Shown: positions 1 to 8,561 of the stretch, piece by piece
Numbering within the stretch: position 1 is the stretch's first letter
How the letters are laid out: every line of letters begins with the position of its first letter
Origin: COE1 sp965114465
GTDB lineage: Bacteria > Bacillota > Clostridia > Lachnospirales > Lachnospiraceae
Assembly: GCA_965114465.1 (NCBI GenBank)
Contig: CBCOYO010000071.1
Coordinates: forward strand, 1 to 17,768
Direction of reading: 5' to 3'
Length of the DNA stretch: 17,768 nucleotides
Notes under the pieces: generated by a model
The model's database searches: none
Told to the model about the DNA's origin: nothing
What the model saw: only the letters and a program-made list of their open reading frames with translations
Made by a program: the position numbers and the translations under genes

Positions 1-540
1 TGGTACATTTTCATTAATTATTGCAATCTGCTTCGCGAAATCACTGTTTTGCGAAGCAATTAGGTGTGCTAATGTACCCTCTATTGTCGCATTTTTTTCT
101 ATTGCATCCAGCGCAAATTCTCCCTGTTTTGTTATTGCTGCACTGTTTGATAATTTAACGTGTCCTAAAATAGACGCTGTTGCTTTTTCTGCATAATGTC
201 CAAACAATAAAGCTAACGCCTTTCGCAGCTTGCCAAATGCAATTTTTACCGTTTCACCACTTTCAATGTTTTCTAATGATTCAGATTCATCTTCATTAAA
301 TTGTACAATTGACGTTGACACATCTGCATCAATAATGCCTTTGGCTACCATTTGCCAGTTATCATCTGATAGTGCATCTGTTGGCGGTGGATTGCCGATT
401 GTGGTATTTTTTGCAACATATGAACTATTGTTGTATAATACTATGTCGGGATTTTCATAGACTACGTTATCCAAATAATCCCCACGGAAAAGCGGAAGCA
501 CTCTGCCTGATGGTTCCATTTCTATCATTTCATTTTCCAT
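1..540 (-). CDS. Tail fibre / receptor-binding-type protein, N-terminal part (runs off window)
   Basis: The first 180 codons of a minus-strand gene, open to the left edge, so its 3' end is missing. It starts at ATG 540-538, sharing one base with the previous gene's stop (TAATG), so it is probably translationally coupled. Residues about 18-68 look like a small carbohydrate-binding (CBM5/12-like) or tail-tip beta module: FRGDY near 18-22, NNSSYVAK at 37-44, GNPPPTD at 49-55 and NWQMVAKG at 61-68. A helical stretch follows (about 80-118), then GHVKLS at 126-131, a signature common in phage tail-fibre proteins just before distal repeats. Its place as the most distal tail gene seen here fits a baseplate or receptor-binding role. 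The family reading rests on remembered motifs, and the part that would decide specificity lies outside the window. A sugar-binding role is inference. Confidence 0.75.
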   Translation of the reverse strand, partial: MENEMIEMEPSGRVLPLFRGDYLDNVVYENPDIVLYNNSSYVAKNTTIGNPPPTDALSDDNWQMVAKGIIDADVSTSIVQFNEDESESLENIESGETVKIAFGKLRKALALLFGHYAEKATASILGHVKLSNSAAITKQGEFALDAIEKNATIEGTLAHLIASQNSDFAKQIAIINENVP

Positions 541-1058
541 TAAACTGCTAACCCCCATTCTAATTGTCCTGTTGTGCGGTTGATTCTCCATATAAATCGT
601 GATGGTGTATGATATAACTTACCGTCATTTGGATTAATCCAAAATTTAGGTATGCCTTGATTTATGTTGTTTATTGCATTGTTTATCGCATTTATTGCAT
701 TGTCCCCTGTTTGTTTTGTCTTTTGGTAATAATCTTTGGACAATTCTGCGCTGTTATGTGACTGTCGGCTGTAAAATTCGCTGTTGTCTGTTTCGTCCCC
801 CTCTCTGACTTCTCCGCCGCTTCCTCTTGCCCACAATCGTGCTGCATCCGCCATATTTACTGCTTGGTATGCTGCTGTTGATGCGGTTGACGCAGACTTT
901 CCCGCCGCTTCTGCTGCTTTCTGCGATTCGTCATAAAATTTCTGCTGTGCTTTAGCCCATTCCTCCTCTGTTCCTTCATAGCCATATTTCACTGCCAGCG
1001 CATAGGCACTTACTTCCCCTAAAATAATTTCTTCTGTTATTTTAGTTTCATTTGTCAT
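540..1058 (-). CDS. Small modular tail fibre / baseplate protein
   Basis: A 172-residue protein. It begins at ATG 1058-1056, overlapping the previous stop as ATGA, and ends in a TAATG overlap with the next gene. Residues about 18-38 carry AYALAVKYGYEGTEEEWAKA, a module recurring near the N-terminus of many clostridial phage tail proteins. An Ala-rich helix follows (about 40-75), then the block WARGSGGEVREGDETD at 76-91 with FYSR just after, which is also found in the preceding gene. The C-terminus is a helical Ile/Asn-rich segment (about 119-134) and a short, probably beta-rich end containing FWINPNDGKLYH and GQLEWGL. There is no enzyme motif and no signal peptide. Its position after Tal and its makeup suggest a trimeric fibre or baseplate component; this is inference. 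Confidence 0.8.
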   Translation of the reverse strand: MTNETKITEEIILGEVSAYALAVKYGYEGTEEEWAKAQQKFYDESQKAAEAAGKSASTASTAAYQAVNMADAARLWARGSGGEVREGDETDNSEFYSRQSHNSAELSKDYYQKTKQTGDNAINAINNAINNINQGIPKFWINPNDGKLYHTPSRFIWRINRTTGQLEWGLAV

Positions 1059-1870
1059 CCTAAAATCACCCCCAAAACGCCATTCTTCATTACAAAATTT
1101 ACATCACTGATGCTTCTTTTACGCATTACCAGCAAACCTTTATTATTTATTTCAAATGATATCCAGCCGCCTCTTGCTGCTGCCTGCTCTGCCATTTTTG
1201 CATAAAACATTCCGCAGTCTGTGTCCTCTCCTTCACGCAATCCTGTTCCACCTCTTGCCCAGCTTTCGGACATTCTTGCATTTTCTTGTGATTCCCTTTG
1301 CGCTGTTTCGGCTGCTGTCTTTGACCTCTCTGCTGCTGCCGCAGAACCTTCTGCTCCTGCTTTCGCGGTTTCAGCGGCTGTCTTTGACCTTTCTGCCGCC
1401 GCCGCAGAACTTTCTGCTCCTGCTTTCGCGGTTTCAGCGGCTGTCTTTGACCTTTCTGCCGCCGCCNNNNNNNNNNNNNNNNNNNNNNNNNNNNNNNNNN
1501 NNNNNNNNNNNNNNNNNNNNNNNNNNNNNNNNNNNNNNNNNNNNNNNNNNNNNNNNNNNNNNNNNNCGGAACTTTCCGCTCCTGCTTTCGCGGTTTCAGC
1601 GGCTGTCTTTGACCTTTCTGCCGCCGCCGCGGAACTTTCCGCTCCTGCTTTCGCGGTTTCAGCGGCTGTCTTTGACCTTTCTGCTGCCGCCGCGGAACTT
1701 TCCGCTCCTGCTTTCGCAGTTTCGGCGGCTGTCTTTGACCTTTCTGCTGCCGCTGCAGAACCTTCTGCGCCAGAATTTACTGCCTCTATCGCTTCGTATA
1801 TAGATTGTCTTACATCTCTGCCATATTTTGCAGTTTTTATAAATTCCAATTGCTTTGTTATATTTGCCAT
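1055..1870 (-). CDS. Alanine-rich tandem-repeat tail fibre protein (interrupted by assembly gap)
   Basis: The gene starts at ATG 1870-1868 with a GAGGG-type ribosome site just upstream and stops with TGA overlapping the next ATG. N-terminal residues 1-32 include YGRDVRQSIYEAIEAVN, a common start of clostridial phage tail appendage proteins. From residue 39 it consists of near-identical 21-residue units (AAAAERSKTAAETAKAGAES plus S), three before and nearly three after a 100-N gap, so the assembled 271 residues are not the true length. After the repeats come WARGGTGLREGEDTD (204-218), GMFYAKMAEQAA, and a short C-terminal segment with WISFEINNKGLLVM, probably a beta-rich trimerisation or cap element. 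The repeats should form a long alpha-helical coiled-coil rod. I infer a fibre or spacer between the tail tip and distal parts. The open frames on the opposite strand are by-products of the repeat. Confidence 0.78.
   Translation of the reverse strand: MANITKQLEFIKTAKYGRDVRQSIYEAIEAVNSGAEGSAAAAERSKTAAETAKAGAESSAAAAERSKTAAETAKAGAESSAAAAERSKTAAETAKAGAESSXXXXXXXXXXXXXXXXXXXXXXXXXXXXXXXXXXAAAERSKTAAETAKAGAESSAAAAERSKTAAETAKAGAEGSAAAAERSKTAAETAQRESQENARMSESWARGGTGLREGEDTDCGMFYAKMAEQAAARGGWISFEINNKGLLVMRKRSISDVNFVMKNGVLGVILG
1298..1756 (-). repeat. 63-bp in-frame tandem repeat array, copy number unresolved
   Basis: Units of 63 bp (21 codons) repeat in phase: three full copies to the right of the N gap and two near-complete plus one degenerate copy to the left. 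Internal copies are almost identical at DNA level, while the outermost copies carry more synonymous changes. Copies left of the gap read gcagaactttctgct at a site where those right of it read gcggaactttccgct, so at least two sub-variants exist. The unit length is a multiple of three, so copy-number change would lengthen or shorten the rod without breaking the frame. Confidence 0.95.
1467..1566. other. Assembly gap, 100 N inside the repeat array
   Basis: Exactly 100 N, the usual placeholder for a gap of unknown size. The flanking codons sit at the same repeat position (first Ala of a unit) but 99 bases apart in the assembly, which is not a multiple of 63, so the stated gap length cannot be true if the array is regular. 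Confidence 0.97.
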
Positions 1871-1883
1871 TCGGTATCCCTCA

Positions 1884-3991
1884 TTACGAAATTCCCGGTT
1901 TTCCTAGTTCTCGGATTTGATTGCTAAGCTGTATAATCCAGTTATTAATATCATTAACCATTGTATCATTTAGATTTTCTACAGTTACTTTTAGCGCATC
2001 TATTGCTGTTTGTGCTTTTTCTGCCGCCGTTTTCGCGGCATCTGCTGCGTTCTTCGCTTCTGCTGCAGCACTATTTGCCGTACTAGCTGCTGAATTTGCT
2101 GTTTCAGCCGCTTTGTTTGCAGTATCGGCTGTTTCTTTTGCTTTATCTGCTGCATCTTGCGCTTTTTCTGCCGCCGACTTTGCAGTTTCCGCTGCCTCTT
2201 TTGCCTTTTTGATTGCCTCCTTTGCAGTCTTCATAGCTTCCGAATTATCAATAATATCGTTTATCTGATTGATTGCATCTCCCGATATACTAATGGCTTC
2301 CATGTTGCCATCCATGCCGACCTTATATTTATCATTAACGTTTATCCCATTTACATCAATTGTAATTCTTACCGTTCCGGATGCATCTTTTATTGTGATT
2401 CTCCCGTCCGTATTTTTACTGCCGCCTGCAATTATTTCAGTGCCTTTTATGCTGCCTTTCCTTATATCAATTCCGTTGATATCTATTACTGCAATTATAT
2501 TATTTTTGCTGTCCCAGACTTCTATTTTCCCGTCTTTAGCCGTATCACTGCCGCCTATCAGCAGTGTCCCGCCCCTTATACGATCTGCAAACATACTTCC
2601 TACTGTAATAAAATCAGCTACCAAATTCCCGTCAATTGTCCACGCATTCCGATATGGTCCATCATAGCCTGTTGTACTAAATCCGATACCATTTTTATTT
2701 ATCCGTATTACATTTGTCGCATTTTTCTTTTCCGGAGCATCCATAATCAATATTTGTTCCGGATGCTTGTCTGCGTTTTCCCCACAGTCCAATATTACAT
2801 AACCGCCTTTTGCTCCTGTAATAAGCTGTGTGGCGTTGTCAACGGCAGCATTTATTTTTTCGGATGTACTGTTTGCTATAGACTTTACTTTGTTGTCCAG
2901 TTCGACAGCGGATTTTGTAACAGTTGATGACAGGCTTTTTCTTTCAACTCCTAATACAAACTTATTCTGATCCGGCTGTAAAAGGTAAATATCCATCTTG
3001 CTTACAAGCATTCTTACGTGATTGAGATTATTGTACGTGGATTCTATGTAGGCATATCCTAATTGGATTTCTTGGATTTCTGGATCGGTCATATTAAGGT
3101 CAACTGCTCTAACTTCAATTGTGTTTAATTCTGCTAATACACTGTCAAGATATGCCGTTGTTTTTCTTGTAAGCTGTTCGATTGTAGATACATTTTCAAA
3201 TTCAATTGTGCCTACAATTCGTCCATACTTTTCTATGGCTTTTGCATTGGATACTGTTACAGTTGGTCTGTTTCCCTCATCATCTTCGGCACCAATTCCT
3301 ATTATTACCGTTTGGATTGATGCGGCGTTCCATGTCTGTTTCAAATCCAGTATATTTTCTCCAAGCCGGATAGGTTGTGTGTTGTAATGATTGATTGTCT
3401 GCGTACAGTCAAAATATATTTTCCCGTCAGTTCCTTCATATGCACATATATATGCATTCAGTAATTTTATTACTTTGTCGTTTAACTCGTGGTATGTGTC
3501 CGGATAGTTTTTGTTAGCCCTGACAATATTGTTGTTGCTGTCTGCATCCGCAAGGTCAAGTGTGTTTATAATAAATTGCTTGCTGGTATTCACCTGTACA
3601 TTATGGCATTGTATAAGCTGTGTGACATAATCTGCCGGAGTGCCCTTAAACTCATATGGATGCACTATGCTGTCCATTAAATATGTAAGTATTCCCTCAC
3701 ATTTTATCTTTCTTCTGTTATAAAGGTCTTTTTCATCTTTTGTTACCCTGCCAGTAAACAGCCATTTACGCCCTGTTTTATTTATCTTGTATACTTTTAT
3801 TAAAGTTGTTAATCTTTCAATGTTTCTATATTCTGGATGCGGAGGATATATATAAAATTCAAGGGAACCTGCTCCGTTTATTTGTAAAGTAAGTTTTGGC
3901 GTCCCAATCTGATATTCTTCATCCCTCATGTCCAGAAGCATATGCTCTGTTCCATTTTTCACACAAACAACTTGATACNNNNNNNNNNCAT
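1884..3991 (-). CDS. Tail tip protein, Tal / prophage endopeptidase tail family, with coiled-coil C-terminus
   Basis: About 700 residues. The best start is ATG 3991-3989: it overlaps the Dit stop as TAATG and has AAAGGAGG nine bases upstream (4008-4001). A 10-N run follows directly, so the first residues are unknown; the longer frame from 4016 exists only because the N run joins two frames. The N-terminal half has the phage minor structural / Tal pattern: LTLQINGAGSLEF, RKWLFTGRV, then a mixed alpha/beta region to about 2940. The middle has AKGGYVIL, NKNGIGFSTTGYDGPYRN and ADRIRGGTL, typical of Tal proteins in Firmicutes phages. Two similar beta units follow (about 2466-2570 and 2345-2436), each GGS...DG.I...D...ID.NGI. 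An Ala-rich coiled coil (about 2000-2235) and the end ELGKPGIS complete it. Role: hub or spike at the tail tip and base for the fibres. Peptidase activity is not shown by any motif I can see. Confidence 0.88.
3979..3988. other. Assembly gap, 10 N, at the start of the Tal gene
   Basis: Ten N directly after the likely start codon ATG 3991-3989. With ten bases the start is out of frame with the body of the gene (next certain codon TAT begins at 3977). A gap of 2, 5, 8 or similar (2 modulo 3) would restore the frame, so the length is probably a placeholder and few residues may be missing. Confidence 0.9.
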
Positions 3992-4680
3992 TACAGACTT
4001 CCTCCTTTGTTTTCAATGGTAACTACTCCGTTTCCGCGGAATGTCAAAATATTCGCGCCTTCACAAAATTCTATTTCAAATATTTTGTTTTTTCCGGCGG
4101 AAAGATTGTATGTCTTTCCTTTGAAAACTACTGTCATTGCTGCACTTGCTGTTATATTGGGAATATATTTTTTGCGTTGCCCTATATAGGTTACTTCCAA
4201 TGTACCATTCACTTTTAGGTTGCTTACCTCGTTAATGATTCCTGTTTCAAAACTAAACGGATTCCACAACCAATCCTCTCCTCTGTCGTATTTATACGGT
4301 TCTACAGCGCATTGTACTTCAATAATTCCTTTCAGCGGTTCGGAACTAAGGGCAGTTGCTTTTACTCTACCGATATAGTAATAATTTCCATCATTATCAA
4401 ATGATATCTCTGAAAACCGTTTCCCATGCAGGGCATTCATTACTTCGCTGTATTTTCTATGGATGTCCCGTTCATCACCAAGCATTTCAAAATTCAAAGT
4501 GATTGTACGTTCTTTGTATTTTACATCACCTGTCAGTGCTTCCGTTAAATCCAGCGATCCATCTGCACCAGCTATCTCAATTATGTATGTTTTCGGTTCC
4601 GGAGGCGTAATTTCTATTGTACTAAGGGATAATCCTAAATCATTCACACTATGAATATTGTCAAATTTTACGCCTGTCAT
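3991..4680 (-). CDS. Distal tail protein (Dit family)
   Basis: A 229-residue protein from ATG 4680-4678, which follows the tape-measure stop by one base and has a G-run (GGGGGG) nine bases upstream. A TTG at 4689 would add three residues but touches that ribosome site, so it is less likely. The N-terminal half has the Dit/siphovirus tail-component pattern: VKFDNIHSVNDLGLSL, then TYIIEIAGADGSLDLTEAL, TITLNFEM, and the segment with HGKRFSEISFD and YYIGRVKA, forming the belt domain that makes the tail-tip ring. The C-terminal half (about 140-229) is a beta-rich galectin-like extension with GTLEVTYIGQRKKYIP and NILTFRGNGVVTIEN. Dit hexamers normally join the tail tube to Tal and side fibres. Position between tape measure and Tal is the expected one. 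Confidence 0.92.
   Translation of the reverse strand: MTGVKFDNIHSVNDLGLSLSTIEITPPEPKTYIIEIAGADGSLDLTEALTGDVKYKERTITLNFEMLGDERDIHRKYSEVMNALHGKRFSEISFDNDGNYYYIGRVKATALSSEPLKGIIEVQCAVEPYKYDRGEDWLWNPFSFETGIINEVSNLKVNGTLEVTYIGQRKKYIPNITASAAMTVVFKGKTYNLSAGKNKIFEIEFCEGANILTFRGNGVVTIENKGGSL
4001..4008 (-). promoter_or_regulatory. Ribosome binding site that sets the Tal start
   Basis: AAAGGAGG on the minus strand lies inside the last codons of the Dit gene and nine bases before ATG 3991-3989. It favours that start over the in-frame ATG at 4016, which lies upstream of this site. Confidence 0.8.
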
Positions 4681-4681
4681 T

Positions 4682-7600
4682 TTAGCCAACCCCCCTGTAT
4701 TTTTCCTCTGTCAATTCTCCGAATATTACATCCAGCCCCGGTGCCAATTCCCCTATTAATACACCTGTATCTGTAACGACCTTCATATTTGCTATATCTG
4801 GCAAATACCGCGACATAACATTTAACATATCTGTACACACCGCAGCCACTTTATCATTTTGTAACGAAATTGCAGATGTGACTGCTTCGGCAATTCCTCT
4901 ATTCCCACTTTGCTTCATATCTATTGACGCCTTCGGCATACAGTCGGCAATAATAGCGTCAATATTTTCCATTGTTTCCTGCCAGCCTGTTATATAACCC
5001 TCTCCGGACATTTCACCCAGATATGCAAATTTTTTAGACGGGGAATGTATGTCAAGGGCAGATTTTGCTGTCTGAATCGTAGCATTACATAGTTCCTGTA
5101 TCGTTGCGATTACGCCGCTTTTTCCGGATTCTATTCCTTCCTGCAGCCCTTCTGCTACACGCCTGCCTATCTCTTTAAATTCTTCTGGTGGGAGTCCGAC
5201 TTTTGTTTTTGTTATTGCATTCGTGGCAAGTTGGGTAATTACAGCCAATACCCTCTCCTTCTTGTTTTCAATTCCCAGCCGCAGACCTTCGTCAAAATTT
5301 TCGCCTATCTCCTGTGTTTTTTTAGATGGGGAATGTTCCTCCAATGTCTGCATTGCTGCAATTAGTGACGTTTCTGCCAATGTATTTGATGCATTTCTTA
5401 CATCTCCCTCTTTTGATGCAAGCCCTTTAATATAGCCAATACCTGCATTTTGTGCCGCTTTATCATATGAATCCATAATATCCGCCGCGGTCGAAGATGG
5501 AATTTCCATTGATTCGCTAAACATTTCATTTGCTTTTTGCAGTTCTTCGTCTGTCATTTCCACAAATGCCGCTACATATCCTGCGCCTTGTGGTCCCATG
5601 TCTGCAAGATATTGCAAAAGCCCTTGATTGATTCCTCTATCAGCTAGGGATTCAATATTATCAGCCCATTCCGTAATACCTGTTATCTGCGACTGCATAT
5701 TTTCCAGAATTTCTTCTTTGGACAGCTTAATTTCGCTTGAAAATTTCTCAAACAACTGCATCTGTCCCTGAATGTTTTCTGACAAGTCACTATACATCTT
5801 ATTGTAGGCTTCTATCGCTTCCTCCGACATCTCACTAATATCTGCGCCTGTGTCCAATGCCGCTTCCCCAAGTTCCTGCATATTGCCAGTGGCTATCAAA
5901 AATGCTTCCTTATCTGCAATATATTCCTCTGCTTCTGCATATTCAGCTTCTAATTCATCCATAGTGTTTTTTGTTTCATCTATTTGTTCATTAAGTGCCT
6001 TTATATCTTCTATGAGTTCAAGATATTCTTTCTGTGTTATAAGGCTTTCTTCACCAGCTCTCTCCCGTTCTTGATTCAGCCTTTCTTCTGCTTCTGCCAG
6101 ATTTTTTGTTGCTTCCTCCTGCGCTATCGTTAATTCCGTCAATTGTTTTTTCGCTTCATAACTCTTTTTAGCAATTTCCGCTTGATCTTCTCTTGCTGCT
6201 TCTGCTTCCATAAGTGCCATCTGTGCATCTATATTTTCAAGGATTGCATCTGTTGACATATTAGTAAGCCCTGTCTGTTCATCTATATTTAGGTTCAAAT
6301 TGGGAATCGCTGTATTTAGTTCATCCACAATTGCCGCCTGCCTTGCCTGTTCTGACGCTGTAAGTTCTGTCTTTTGCTGTAATTCGTCTAGTTCTTCTAC
6401 TAGTTCGATACAGGTTTGACGTTCTATTTCAAAATTTTCTCTGTTTTCGACACTTTTTTGTATTAATTCGTCTGATTGGCTATTTAATTGTTGAGAAGAA
6501 TCAACTAATACTCTTGTCGCCGCTGAAAGCTTGTCTGCCTGCGCGGATGCGGTCTTTGTGTATAATGTTACTGCACCAACCACGCCTGCAATCGCTGTCG
6601 CTAACAATATATATGGGTTTGCGTCGGCTGTTATATTAAATAATTGCTGTGCTACCGTAGCGGCTTTTGTCGCCACAGTATAAGCCACCTTTGCGGATGT
6701 AACACCGCCGATCAATCCCGCTATCACTTCGCTGTTTTCTAAAATCCAAGTAAAACCATCTATTAATTTTGGCAAAGCATTTTCTGCCGCACCTATGGCA
6801 TTTGTCACAAATTCCCCTAATGCTCTGGACATTTTATCTAATGATACGCCAAGATTCCCGTTATCAATTTCATCTTGCAGCCTTCCCACGGCGGCGGTTG
6901 CAGAATCAACAGCCCCTTTCATTTCGTCATCAAAAAGCCCATAGGCAGTAATTCCAAGCCCTTCTAATGCACTTTGCAGAATGGTTATTCTGCCCTTTAG
7001 GTTATCGTTAAGCGTATCTGCCATATCCTGCGCTGCACCGGAACAATTGTTTATCTGTTCAATTAAATCGTCGTATTCTTTTCCAGTACCTTTTAGTAAC
7101 GCATTAACAGCAGCTATATCTGTTTTGTTAAATATTGTATTTATCATTCGGATTTTTTGCGCACGGGTCATATCTGACATAATAGTGTTCATATCAGTTA
7201 AAATATCGTTTAAATCACGCATATTTCCGTTAGAATCATTAATGCGCAACCCCATTCCTGAAATTGCATCTGCTGCCTTGTCTGTAGGTGCTGACAGAGA
7301 TAATATTACATTCCGCAGATGTGTTCCGCCTTCTGCGCCTTTTATGCCATTATTTGCCAATACACCTAATTCAGCGTTCATGGTTTCCAATGACTGCCCT
7401 GCTATAGATACGGTTCCTGCACATACAAGTGTTGCTTCACCCAATTGTGCCACACTTGTATTTGATTTTTGTGAGGTTTTTGCCATCTCATCTATGTAAT
7501 TATCCAATTCGCTTGTTTCGAGTCCCAATGCTGCCATGGAATCCGTAACAAGATCGCTCGCATATCCTAATTCAAGTCCGCCTGCCGCTGCAAGGTTTAG

Positions 7601-8545
7601 CACTCTTGGAAGCGTGGAAGCTGATTTTTCTGCGTCATATCCTGCAAGTGCAAGATAATTTAACGCTTCACCCGCTTGGGATGCGGAATATTTTGTTGCT
7701 TTGCCGCAATCCTGCGCTGCCTCGGAAAGTAATTGATACTCTTTACTGCCGTTTGCTATCTCATTTGTGGTTATGCCCATCGTAGCGGAAACCTGTGACA
7801 TAGATGTTTCAAAGCTGCTTCCTGTTTCTACTGCTTCCGTTGCTATTTTTTTAATGCCGTCTGTTATTGTTTTGATGCCAGATTTTATTGCGCTTGAAAG
7901 CAGTTCAGCCTTCAATACATCTCCAAATACTGATGTTTTTCCTGTAGCGTCCTGAACTTCTCTGCTGTATTCATCTACAGAATCCGCACATTGATTAGCA
8001 GATTCTTCTGCATCCTGCATCTTTTTTTGGTTCTGCTCTATTTCCCTGTTCAATCCTTCTAATTCAGTATTTGCGTTATTAATACTTGTTTGATACGAAT
8101 TAACTTTATCGCCTGTCTTCTGTACTATTTTTTCTTGTGCCTCATACTGCTCATTGACATCACCCAGTTTTTCCGTTAATTCCTTAACTTCGTTACTGTT
8201 TTCTCCATATGTTTCTTTCGCTTCCTCTAATGCATTATTCAGATTTGCCCTTTTTTGTTCTAAATCCGCCAAAAGTTTTGTTTCATCTTCATGCTTTTTT
8301 ATAACTCTATCCTGCATTTCTGTAAGAAGATGAACTTTATTTTTTTGTTGTTCTTGTAGCTTAATATATACTTCCTGTTTCGCTTTCAACGCTTCAAGCG
8401 AATCTGCATTATCTTTAAATTTTGCAGTAACAAGCTTTAATTCACTTTGGAACTTATTTAATTCGGTTTTTGCACTTGCTAGATTCGCCCTAAACTCTGA
8501 TTCTCCGTCAATTACAATCCTAGCCCCGATCTTCTTTTCTGCCAT
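4682..8545 (-). CDS. Tape measure protein (TP901-type)
   Basis: A 1287-residue protein; the largest gene here. I chose ATG 8545-8543 (MAEKKIGARI) because GAGG lies six bases upstream; the open frame extends to GTG 8572, with no ribosome site there and overlapping the previous stop. Layout: coiled coil about 15-200, TP901 tape-measure core about 235-530 (GSSFETSMSQVSATMG at its start), hydrophobic helices about 605-665 (VIAGLIGGVTSAKVAYTVAT and LLATAIAGVVGAVTLY), a second long coiled coil about 690-880, and near the C-terminus three copies of a 48-residue unit: HSPSKK at about 1071, PPEEF at 1119, HSPSKK again at 1167, each followed by G...eG...G. It sets tail length and is ejected on infection; hydrophobic parts may aid membrane passage. 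At about 1.5 angstrom per residue a tail near 190 nm is expected, a rough rule. Confidence 0.95.
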   Translation of the reverse strand: MAEKKIGARIVIDGESEFRANLASAKTELNKFQSELKLVTAKFKDNADSLEALKAKQEVYIKLQEQQKNKVHLLTEMQDRVIKKHEDETKLLADLEQKRANLNNALEEAKETYGENSNEVKELTEKLGDVNEQYEAQEKIVQKTGDKVNSYQTSINNANTELEGLNREIEQNQKKMQDAEESANQCADSVDEYSREVQDATGKTSVFGDVLKAELLSSAIKSGIKTITDGIKKIATEAVETGSSFETSMSQVSATMGITTNEIANGSKEYQLLSEAAQDCGKATKYSASQAGEALNYLALAGYDAEKSASTLPRVLNLAAAGGLELGYASDLVTDSMAALGLETSELDNYIDEMAKTSQKSNTSVAQLGEATLVCAGTVSIAGQSLETMNAELGVLANNGIKGAEGGTHLRNVILSLSAPTDKAADAISGMGLRINDSNGNMRDLNDILTDMNTIMSDMTRAQKIRMINTIFNKTDIAAVNALLKGTGKEYDDLIEQINNCSGAAQDMADTLNDNLKGRITILQSALEGLGITAYGLFDDEMKGAVDSATAAVGRLQDEIDNGNLGVSLDKMSRALGEFVTNAIGAAENALPKLIDGFTWILENSEVIAGLIGGVTSAKVAYTVATKAATVAQQLFNITADANPYILLATAIAGVVGAVTLYTKTASAQADKLSAATRVLVDSSQQLNSQSDELIQKSVENRENFEIERQTCIELVEELDELQQKTELTASEQARQAAIVDELNTAIPNLNLNIDEQTGLTNMSTDAILENIDAQMALMEAEAAREDQAEIAKKSYEAKKQLTELTIAQEEATKNLAEAEERLNQERERAGEESLITQKEYLELIEDIKALNEQIDETKNTMDELEAEYAEAEEYIADKEAFLIATGNMQELGEAALDTGADISEMSEEAIEAYNKMYSDLSENIQGQMQLFEKFSSEIKLSKEEILENMQSQITGITEWADNIESLADRGINQGLLQYLADMGPQGAGYVAAFVEMTDEELQKANEMFSESMEIPSSTAADIMDSYDKAAQNAGIGYIKGLASKEGDVRNASNTLAETSLIAAMQTLEEHSPSKKTQEIGENFDEGLRLGIENKKERVLAVITQLATNAITKTKVGLPPEEFKEIGRRVAEGLQEGIESGKSGVIATIQELCNATIQTAKSALDIHSPSKKFAYLGEMSGEGYITGWQETMENIDAIIADCMPKASIDMKQSGNRGIAEAVTSAISLQNDKVAAVCTDMLNVMSRYLPDIANMKVVTDTGVLIGELAPGLDVIFGELTEEKYRGVG

Positions 8546-8561
8546 TTTGTACCTCATTTTC

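Noticed and set aside
30..58. GCTTCGC / GCGAAGC inverted repeat (8-bp stem counting flanks, 14-base loop)
   Set aside because: It lies inside a coding region, has no T run and no conserved context that I can see; chance or local codon use is sufficient.
1156..1907. Long plus-strand open frames over the repeat array
   Set aside because: They arise because the 63-bp unit lacks stops in several frames; they lack ribosome sites, cross the N gap and oppose the operon.
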